Shown here piece after piece: positions 7,288-13,286 of a DNA stretch of 13,286 bases. The translations under genes and the position numbers were made by a program. This DNA comes from Cyclobacteriaceae bacterium (GTDB taxonomy: Bacteria; Bacteroidota; Bacteroidia; Cytophagales; Cyclobacteriaceae): contig JAUUZS010000046.1 of the NCBI GenBank assembly GCA_030589835.1, positions 1 through 13,286 of the forward strand, in the 5' to 3' direction. A model generated the notes under the pieces. It was given only the letters and a program-made list of their open reading frames with translations, was not told the origin of the DNA and ran no database searches. How positions within the stretch are numbered: position 1 is the stretch's first letter; each line of letters starts with the position of its first letter.

Positions 7288-10200
7288 ATGTTTAAGAATA
7301 TTAGCGTAAGAGGTAAATTAACAACCCTGATTCTTTTTCTTGTTGTTGTTACGATTTTCACTTCAGGATACATCTCGTATTCGATCAGAAAAAATATGCT
7401 CCAGGAGAAATATCTTCAAAACCTGAGAGCTCTGGCAGATGTAAAGAAAGGAAATATACAAGCCTTTATTGATGCTGCAAAAATAGATATTGACCTGATT
7501 TCAAATCTTGAGGTTTTTCAATCCGTCAATGAAAAAAAGGAAGTGATTGCAATCGAGGAATCAGACTCTACTGTCATGGACTTAAGTGATTTTATAGAAG
7601 ATGAAACGGTCGATCTGGACGAGGTAGAAAAAACCTTAAATACGATTAAAACTTCTATAGGGGCTGAGAGAATAATCATTTCTGACAATAAAGGGCAAAT
7701 CATTATTAACACCAACCCAGATGGGGCATTGAGCATAAAACAGGAGATTAATGCCACCGACAATGCATTTACCCTAGGATCTGAAAAGGGAAAGACATTT
7801 AGCAAAATTTATACTTCAGGTGACGAATTTTTTGTTGCAATAGGTGCGCCTATTGGAGACATCGGGGCCAGTAATGCGCTATGTTTTATTATTTTGAATA
7901 TAAATACTATTCATGAAGAACTGGCCCAGGATATGGGATTGGGCGAGACTGTAGAAATAATTTTAGCACAAAAACGAGAAAAGATAGCGCTATTTTTAAA
8001 TCCACTAAAATATGATGAAAACGCCGCACTCAACAGGGCGGTAACTATGGGTTCCAAAGAGGCGGTGGCTATTCAGCTTGCCGTAGAAGGAAATGAAGGA
8101 ATCGGCTATTCTGTTGATTACCGGAATATAGAAACGCTCTCTATCTGGGGCTTTATTCCAGAATTGAATTGGGGTATTGAGGTAAAAGTAGATCAGACTG
8201 AAATACACCAGCAGGCCCTGATTGTAGTAAAAAAATTCACATTATGGGGAGGCTTGATTTTGGTTTTCACGCTCCTGATTTCATTGTTGTTTTCGCAATA
8301 TTTCGTCAGTCCATTGCTCTCGCTCAAAGATTCGCTGGTTTCCGTGGCAAAAGGAGTATTGCCGGATAAAATAGATAAAAAATACAACGATGAGGTGGGC
8401 CAAATGGCCGATACCACCGATGATCTGGTTCAGGCTCTAAAACGAACAGCTACTTTTGCAGAAAAAATTGGTAAAGGTGATCTTAAAGCAGATTTCAAGC
8501 CATCAAGCAAAGGGGATATTCTTGGTAATGCCCTGATTGAAATGCGTAATAACCTGATTGAAACAGAAATACAGGATACCGAACGCAACTGGATTGTGAC
8601 CGGGGTAGCGGAAATAAGTGAGATATTACGTTCCCATGACACCATCGATGAGCTTGGAGATGCCGTCATTGCCTATATTACCGAAAAAATTGATGCCATT
8701 CAGGGTGCATTTTATATACTGAACGACAATGATGAATCTGATCAGTTCATCGAAATGAAATCGGCCTATGCCTATCATAAGAAAAAATATATGCAGGCTA
8801 AATTCAAGTTTGCTGAAGGATTAGTTGGCCAGGCTGCCGTAGAAAAGGACTATATACTAAGAACCGAAATTCCCAATGACTATGTGAGCATTACTTCAGG
8901 TATTCTTGGAGACAAAAGGCCAACAGGTATTTTAATTGCCCCGCTTATCACGGAAGAAAAAGTGTATGGTGTGGTAGAATTTGCCGGCTTCCATAGATTT
9001 AGCGAAAGCCAGATCAAATTTGTACAGGAGATCAGCTTGATACTGGCCCGTACAATATTCAACATTAAGGTTAATGAGCGTACCAGAAACCTGTTGGAGG
9101 AGTCTCAGGAGATGAGTAATGAGCTTCAGGAGCAGCAGGAGGTTTTGAGGCAGAATGCCGAAGAAATGGCGGCAACACAGGAAGAATTAAAAAGGACAAA
9201 TCAGCGGCTTGAAGATCAGATAGAAGAAGTAAACAGAACGCAAAACAGGATGCAGCTGCTGCTCGAAAATGCCTCTGAGGTAATCGCAATTTACGAGAAA
9301 GAAGGAACGATAAGATATATCAGTCCGTCAGTAGAAAAAATACTTGGCTATTCACAAAATGACCTGATCGGTATCAACGATAAAATCCATGTCGACCCGG
9401 AAGGAGTGGCAAATTTCGAGCATATATTTAAGCAAGTAATTGCCAACCCATTCGAAAGTGTTACTGTTCAGTATGAATACATCAAAAAAGATGGTGATGC
9501 CATTTGGCTGGAGGCCACAGCAACAAATATGCTTTCTGACCCTGCAATACAGGGCATAATCCTCAATAGTAGAGATATTACCGAACGCAGACGTGCTGAG
9601 CGTGAGGAAAGAATGAAGTCGAAAATGCAGGCATTATCAGAAAACTCCCCTGACTTGATCACCAGATTCACCCAGGAAGGCGAAGTTTTCTATATCAATC
9701 CAATGATTGAGAGTTATACCGGGCACAAGCCGAGTGAAATCCTCAACAAGAAACTTGACGAGATAAATGTAGCGGATGTCATTAAGCAGGGGTGGATTGA
9801 TCTTTTGAAACAAGTTGAATCAAATAATGACAAAGTTGCGATTGAAATGGATTTCCCTTCATTAATTGGCGATCGTGTAATGCAGGTAAATGCCATCCCT
9901 GAATTTGATGAGGAAGAGGTCTTGGAGTCTGTCCTGATGGTATCTCATGACATTACAGAACGGAAACAAATTGAGCTTGAAATTGAATCCAGAGGAAGAA
10001 AAATATCAGAAAGTATAAATTATGCCAAAAGGATACAGGGGGCTATCTTGCCAAATAATGAAGTAATACGACAGTTCCTGCCCGATTCCTTTATTCTTTA
10101 TAAAGCGCGGGATGTAGTAAGTGGCGATTTTCCTTGGTTTATCAACGTTGGTGATATGATGTATTTTGCAGCAGTCGATTGTACAGGACATGGAGTGCCT

Positions 10201-10755
10201 GGCGCATTGATCTCGCTGATCGGTTATTTCTTGCTCAACGACATTGTCAAAGGAAGAAAAATCAATGACCCCGGAGAGATTTTAGATCAGCTTGATAAAG
10301 GAGTAACCAGAACATTACGTCAGGATTCTGATGATTCCAAGACCAAAGACGGTATGGATATAGCGCTTTGCAAAATTGATTTGAAAAATAAAAAAGTCTC
10401 TTATGCCGGAGCACATAGGTCATTATATTTCATGAATGGGCATGAATTGGAAGAAATAAAGGGGAATAAATTCCCAATTGGTGGTGGCATTTATAAAAAC
10501 CAAACTAAATTTACCTGTTCAACAATTGATGTGAAAAAGAATGACTCTATCTTCTTCTGTTCCGATGGTTTCCCGGATCAATTCGGAGGTCCTGATAACA
10601 GAAAGTATGGCCCAAGGAGATTGCGTGAAGCCATAGTGAAGTATCATGAAAAAACAATGACTGAAATAAATCAGACAATCGATACAGAATGGACAGAATG
10701 GAAAGGCGATCAAAAGCAGACAGATGATGTCTTATTGATTGGAGTGAGGTTTTAA
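7288..10755 (+). CDS. Membrane receptor with HAMP, GAF, two PAS and PP2C/SpoIIE phosphatase domain (SiaA-like)
   Basis: A 1155-residue protein. Domain order: TM1 (10-32); extracytoplasmic Cache-like sensor (33-316); TM2 (317-337); HAMP (338-391) with a second HAMP-like unit to ~430; GAF (435-595); coiled coil (596-655); PAS1 (655-770, ending in RDITERR); PAS2 (778-895, ending in HDITERK); PP2C-type SpoIIE phosphatase (935-1155). Metal-binding acidic residues are present: Asp947 (SGDF), Asp964 (VDCTGHGVPGA), Asp1093 (CSDGFPDQFGG) and Asp1146-1147 (TDDVLL). The expected reaction is dephosphorylation of a Ser/Thr-phosphorylated switch protein, here most likely the SiaC-like protein encoded downstream. 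P. aeruginosa SiaA has the same sensor-HAMP-PP2C plan without the GAF/PAS insert. Oddity: relatives usually read SGDFYW, while this has SGDFPW (Pro949). Residues 624-634 resemble a chemoreceptor methylation site. Confidence 0.9.
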   Translation: MFKNISVRGKLTTLILFLVVVTIFTSGYISYSIRKNMLQEKYLQNLRALADVKKGNIQAFIDAAKIDIDLISNLEVFQSVNEKKEVIAIEESDSTVMDLSDFIEDETVDLDEVEKTLNTIKTSIGAERIIISDNKGQIIINTNPDGALSIKQEINATDNAFTLGSEKGKTFSKIYTSGDEFFVAIGAPIGDIGASNALCFIILNINTIHEELAQDMGLGETVEIILAQKREKIALFLNPLKYDENAALNRAVTMGSKEAVAIQLAVEGNEGIGYSVDYRNIETLSIWGFIPELNWGIEVKVDQTEIHQQALIVVKKFTLWGGLILVFTLLISLLFSQYFVSPLLSLKDSLVSVAKGVLPDKIDKKYNDEVGQMADTTDDLVQALKRTATFAEKIGKGDLKADFKPSSKGDILGNALIEMRNNLIETEIQDTERNWIVTGVAEISEILRSHDTIDELGDAVIAYITEKIDAIQGAFYILNDNDESDQFIEMKSAYAYHKKKYMQAKFKFAEGLVGQAAVEKDYILRTEIPNDYVSITSGILGDKRPTGILIAPLITEEKVYGVVEFAGFHRFSESQIKFVQEISLILARTIFNIKVNERTRNLLEESQEMSNELQEQQEVLRQNAEEMAATQEELKRTNQRLEDQIEEVNRTQNRMQLLLENASEVIAIYEKEGTIRYISPSVEKILGYSQNDLIGINDKIHVDPEGVANFEHIFKQVIANPFESVTVQYEYIKKDGDAIWLEATATNMLSDPAIQGIILNSRDITERRRAEREERMKSKMQALSENSPDLITRFTQEGEVFYINPMIESYTGHKPSEILNKKLDEINVADVIKQGWIDLLKQVESNNDKVAIEMDFPSLIGDRVMQVNAIPEFDEEEVLESVLMVSHDITERKQIELEIESRGRKISESINYAKRIQGAILPNNEVIRQFLPDSFILYKARDVVSGDFPWFINVGDMMYFAAVDCTGHGVPGALISLIGYFLLNDIVKGRKINDPGEILDQLDKGVTRTLRQDSDDSKTKDGMDIALCKIDLKNKKVSYAGAHRSLYFMNGHELEEIKGNKFPIGGGIYKNQTKFTCSTIDVKKNDSIFFCSDGFPDQFGGPDNRKYGPRRLREAIVKYHEKTMTEINQTIDTEWTEWKGDQKQTDDVLLIGVRF

Positions 10756-10779
10756 TAAAGATTATAGTTAATAATTGTT

Positions 10780-10787
10780 TAGTTTTG
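10780..10787 (+). promoter_or_regulatory. Possible -7 element upstream of siaB
   Basis: TAGTTTTG matches the Bacteroidota -7 consensus TAnnTTTG exactly and lies in the 104-bp gap between the phosphatase gene and siaB. The same octamer occurs at 4793-4800 upstream of cheR. No well-placed TTG (-33) is seen, so the call is weak. If real, siaB-siaC could be transcribed independently of the upstream genes. Confidence 0.22.
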
Positions 10788-10859
10788 AATTTTGAAATAT
10801 TTTTAATCAACATAATATATAATATCGAAATAGGGTATAAAAAAAATTAAAAAAGTACG

Positions 10860-11276
10860 ATGAAATATATTTATGACATGCATCAAATGATGCTCAAGAA
10901 CAACGTTATTCTGGTGTACGAAGGGGAATTTACTCAGGAAATCACTAAATCTGTCTTGGCTATGGCCGAAAGAAACATGGACTCGGTAGGTGAAGATTCC
11001 GGAATAAAGAGAAAAGTGTTTAATGTGATGGTAGAGTGCCTCCAGAATATTGTTAAACATGGCGATGAAAAAGGTGCCGGGGAAATAAATATCAACACCG
11101 CTATATTTATGATAGGAAAACACGAGGACTCCTATATCATTACCTCTGGAAATCCCATCAAGAATGAGCATGTTGATGAACTGAAAAGCAAACTTGATGA
11201 GATCAACAGCCTGGACAAGGATGGATTAAAAGCGCTCTATAAAGACATAATTAAAGGCGGTACCGGCCTTACATAA
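10860..11276 (+). CDS. siaB: SiaB-type protein kinase, N-terminal part cut by an in-frame stop
   Basis: The frame encodes 138 residues and ends at TAA (11274-11276). The N-terminal part looks intact: KYIYDMHQMMLKNNVILVY, then KRKVFNVMVECLQNIVKHG (51-68), a GHKL-type N-box (Glu59, Asn63, Lys66, His67). The family (SiaB/DUF6272, anti-sigma-factor-like kinases) phosphorylates SiaC-type proteins. Family members are about 180 residues long and end with a Gly-rich ATP-binding box and a final strand. Those parts are missing from this product but are encoded in the same frame immediately after the stop (to 11405), so the full frame would have 181 codons. As it stands the product lacks the G-box and is probably inactive as a kinase. 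The cause may be a natural nonsense mutation or a base-call error. It sits between the PP2C receptor gene and siaC, as in Sia-type loci. Confidence 0.8.
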   Translation: MKYIYDMHQMMLKNNVILVYEGEFTQEITKSVLAMAERNMDSVGEDSGIKRKVFNVMVECLQNIVKHGDEKGAGEININTAIFMIGKHEDSYIITSGNPIKNEHVDELKSKLDEINSLDKDGLKALYKDIIKGGTGLT

Positions 11277-11405
11277 AAATGTGGTGCAGGCCTGGGATTT
11301 GTAGATATGGCAAGAAAATCAGGTCAAAAACTAGAATATGGATTTGAATCTATTGGAGAAGGTCATTCATTCTTCTCTTTAAAAACAACCGTTCCCAGAG
11401 GATAA
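11277..11405 (+). pseudogene. siaB: Detached C-terminal segment of siaB (G-box and final strand)
   Basis: Reading on in the same frame after the TAA at codon 139 gives 42 residues, KCGAGLGFVDMARKSGQK... to ...HSFFSLKTTVPRG, then TAA at 11403-11405. GAGLGF (142-147) is the Gly-rich ATP-binding box of the GHKL fold, and FFSLKTTV is the usual last strand of the family. No frameshift is needed, as the stop alone separates the two halves. Relatives typically read EKGGAGLGF where this reads *KCGAGLGF, so single G-to-T changes (GAA to TAA, GGT to TGT) six bases apart could explain both differences. That comparison is from memory of the family. Independent translation of this part is unlikely to give a stable protein. 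siaC begins 30 bp later. Confidence 0.75.
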
Positions 11406-11435
11406 CTAAATATAAACCGGAAAAGACATATAGAA

Positions 11436-11798
11436 ATGGAAATAATTAATTTAGAAGGCGCAGAAGATACTCCAAAAATAATATTGGATAAAACCAACAA
11501 AATTTTTGAAATTTCAGGGAGATCTTTACCAGAGGATTCTGCTGAGTTTTATCAGCCTGTATTAGATTGGTTGGCAGAATATGCTAAAGATCCGCTGCCA
11601 GAAACTACTTTTGATTTTAAATTAGAATACTTTAATACCGCTTCATCAAAATTAATACTTGATGTATTGACTGCTTTGGAAGATATCAGTAACACAGTCG
11701 TTCATTGGTATTTCTATGAGGATGACGAAGACATGGAAGAAGCTGGGGAGGAATTCTCAGAATTGGTAGATATTGAGTTTGAATTGAAACCATATTAA
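11436..11798 (+). CDS. siaC: SiaC-type regulatory phosphoprotein (DUF1987 family)
   Basis: A 120-residue acidic protein of the SiaC/DUF1987 family, a full-length single-domain member. Landmarks are KIFEISGRSLPEDSAEFYQPVLDWL (two helices after the first strands) and the LEYFNTASSKLILDVL segment, in which Thr68 is the predicted phosphosite. P. aeruginosa SiaC is phosphorylated by SiaB and dephosphorylated by SiaA at Thr68, and the number here is identical. The acidic YEDDEDMEEAGEEFSEL loop (94-110) is also typical. In Pseudomonas the unphosphorylated form activates the diguanylate cyclase SiaD. No cyclase gene is in view here, so the target is unknown. It follows the siaB frame by 30 bp with an A-rich leader and no clear Shine-Dalgarno sequence. 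It appears intact although its presumed kinase gene is interrupted. Confidence 0.88.
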   Translation: MEIINLEGAEDTPKIILDKTNKIFEISGRSLPEDSAEFYQPVLDWLAEYAKDPLPETTFDFKLEYFNTASSKLILDVLTALEDISNTVVHWYFYEDDEDMEEAGEEFSELVDIEFELKPY

Positions 11799-11909
11799 TA
11801 TTTGATATTTGGATAATTAGAGCCTCTACTTGTCCAATTTTTTATTTGCTCAAGACCTATAAATTAGTTTTAAGGGTGTATTTGAACCAGGGAATCTGAA
11901 GATTGAAAA

Positions 11910-13286
11910 ATGAGTGAGGAAATTCTAAAAGCTTTAACCCGGCTTTTTGCAATCATTACAAAACAGGATGGCGGAGTTACTGAAACAGAGAGAAATTTCG
12001 TTATCAGTATCTTCAAAGAAGACCTCGATCAGGACTCTATCAATGAGTACCTCGCATTGTACGACGATTTTGTCGGGTATGGAAAGAAAGTAGAAGTAAC
12101 AAAAAAAAAGAAACTCACTTCTGTACTGGATTCAGTAAAAACCCTTGCCATATGTCGCAAGATAAACAAAACCTTAACCCAGAAACAAAAAATTGTCGTA
12201 TTGATAAAATTGCTCGAGCTTGTCGGCTCGGATCGCAATTTTACTTCCCAGCGAATGGAAATTATCAATACGGTTTCCGAAGTATTTAACATTACCACAG
12301 AAGAATATAAGTTAATAGAAGGCTTCAACTCGCATACCATTGAGGATGTACATGATGAAGAGGGCCTTTTGTTTGCACGCAATTCATCTGAAAATAAATT
12401 AAAAAATGCCAAGGAGATCAATGTTTCCATAACTGGCGAATTAATATTCCTGAAAGTAAAGAGTGTCGACATGTATTTTGTCCGCTATTTAGGATCAGAA
12501 GAAATCCTCCTCAATGGCTTTGCCATCAAACCCGGACTTACCAATCAGTTCTCCCATGGCAGTACCATAAAACCCCCAAGTGGGAATGCCCTATATTATA
12601 GCGACCTTATCCGGCATTTTCTGTCAGGAGGCGAAGACGTCAATCTGTCATTTATTGCTGAAGACCTCGAGAAAAAATTTCCTAACGGAACTATTGGCCT
12701 TAGAGATATTAATATCTCTGAAGGACCGGGAAAACTCATAGGCATAATGGGTGCAAGTGGTGCCGGAAAAACCACCCTGCTCAACGTGCTTTCTGGAATT
12801 GATCCTCCTACCACCGGTAGTTTAAAAATTAATGGAGTGGACCTTTTCTCTGATTATACCCAAACGATAAAGGGCGTAATAGGGTACATTTCCCAGGATG
12901 ACCTGCTGATCGAAGAACTTACTGTCTATCAAAACCTATATTATAATGCCAAACTTTGCTTTGCAGATTTAAGCGAAGAAGAATTGAATAAAATAGTAAT
13001 CGCTACACTTACCACACTGGGTCTGGATCAAAGAAAGGACCTGAAAGTAGGAAGTGCCCTGGATAAAACCATCAGTGGAGGCCAGCGAAAGCGATTAAAT
13101 ATAGCCCTTGAGCTTATTCGTGAGCCTGCAGTGCTCTTTGTCGACGAGCCAACCTCCGGTCTTTCATCACGGGACTCTGAAAATGTAATCGACCTCCTAA
13201 AAGAACTAACGCTAAAGGGCAAGTTGATTTTTGTGGTGATTCATCAGCCATCGTCAGACATATATAAGATGTTTGATAAAATGATG
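11910..13286 (+). CDS. ABC protein with TerB-like and FHA-like N-terminus and ABCG-type ATPase (3' end outside window)
   Basis: An open frame from ATG at 11910 gives 459 codons with no stop before the window edge. Residues 1-140 are helical and TerB-like (LFAIITKQDGGVTETERNF, a typical acidic-residue site). Residues ~165-245 resemble an FHA-type beta domain (GSTIKPPSGNALYYSDLIRHF). The ABC ATPase starts near 247: Walker A GASGAGKTT (281-289), Q-loop Gln329 (YISQDD), signature ISGGQRKR (388-395), Walker B AVLFVDEP (407-414) and H-loop His445 (VIHQPSSD). ISGGQRKRxNIALEL and DEPTSGLSS are characteristic of ABCG-type half-transporters, so a membrane domain should follow beyond the window. The substrate is unknown. 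The 111-bp gap after siaC leaves open whether it is co-transcribed with the signalling genes. Confidence 0.87.
   Translation, partial: MSEEILKALTRLFAIITKQDGGVTETERNFVISIFKEDLDQDSINEYLALYDDFVGYGKKVEVTKKKKLTSVLDSVKTLAICRKINKTLTQKQKIVVLIKLLELVGSDRNFTSQRMEIINTVSEVFNITTEEYKLIEGFNSHTIEDVHDEEGLLFARNSSENKLKNAKEINVSITGELIFLKVKSVDMYFVRYLGSEEILLNGFAIKPGLTNQFSHGSTIKPPSGNALYYSDLIRHFLSGGEDVNLSFIAEDLEKKFPNGTIGLRDINISEGPGKLIGIMGASGAGKTTLLNVLSGIDPPTTGSLKINGVDLFSDYTQTIKGVIGYISQDDLLIEELTVYQNLYYNAKLCFADLSEEELNKIVIATLTTLGLDQRKDLKVGSALDKTISGGQRKRLNIALELIREPAVLFVDEPTSGLSSRDSENVIDLLKELTLKGKLIFVVIHQPSSDIYKMFDKMM

Noticed and set aside
11274..11279. Programmed frameshift or stop-codon recoding in siaB
   Set aside because: Both halves are in the same frame, so no frameshift is needed. 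TAA is not a selenocysteine or pyrrolysine codon and no recoding hairpin is visible. Nonsense mutation or base-call error is simpler.
12029..12472. Minus-strand 147-codon open frame rich in Ser and Phe
   Set aside because: It is antisense to the TerB/FHA-like part of the ABC protein, whose frame is open for 459 codons with full ABC motifs; Ser/Phe-rich content is typical of a shadow frame.

Overview
The window looks like a chromosomal segment of a Bacteroidota bacterium, probably a Cytophagales-type free-living one. The reasons are low-to-moderate G+C with A-rich leaders lacking strong Shine-Dalgarno sequences, promoter-like TAnnTTTG elements, and typical gene families: an aroQ/xerD divergent pair, SpoIIE-type phosphatase receptors with GAF/PAS domains, SiaB/SiaC proteins, and a TerB/ABCG-type transporter. 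The lineage is inferred from protein style and was not checked by search.

Layout. (1) Minus strand, 1-988: the N-terminal 329 codons of an unrecognised helical, TPR-like protein that runs off the left edge, followed by about 550 bp without genes. (2) 1540-4642: a housekeeping block. xerD (minus) diverges from a tightly packed plus-strand run aroQ - MarC-family membrane protein - rnhA - trmN6-like methyltransferase (TTG start). (3) About 320 bp without genes, holding promoter-like elements. (4) 4960-11798: a signalling cluster, all plus strand: cheR, a receiver-less cheB, a two-TM GAF protein, a 1155-residue membrane receptor (extracytoplasmic sensor - HAMP - GAF - coiled coil - PAS - PAS - PP2C/SpoIIE phosphatase), a SiaB-type kinase gene, and siaC. 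(5) 11910-13286: the start of a large ABC protein (TerB-like, FHA-like, ABCG-type ATPase) that runs off the right edge.

How the genes may work together. The phosphatase receptor, SiaB-like kinase and SiaC-like protein form the three core parts of a Sia-type partner switch: SiaB phosphorylates SiaC (Thr68 here) and the PP2C receptor removes the phosphate. Two things stand out. First, the siaB frame carries an in-frame TAA at codon 139, and the downstream frame still encodes the family's Gly-rich ATP-binding end, so the kinase is broken, recently mutated, or affected by a sequencing error. Second, CheR and CheB are present with no chemoreceptor, CheA or CheW in view, while the coiled coil of the phosphatase receptor carries a Glu/Gln-Ala-rich stretch resembling a chemoreceptor methylation site. 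I infer, as a testable idea, that CheR/CheB tune the phosphatase receptor by reversible methylation, making this an adaptation-equipped partner switch.
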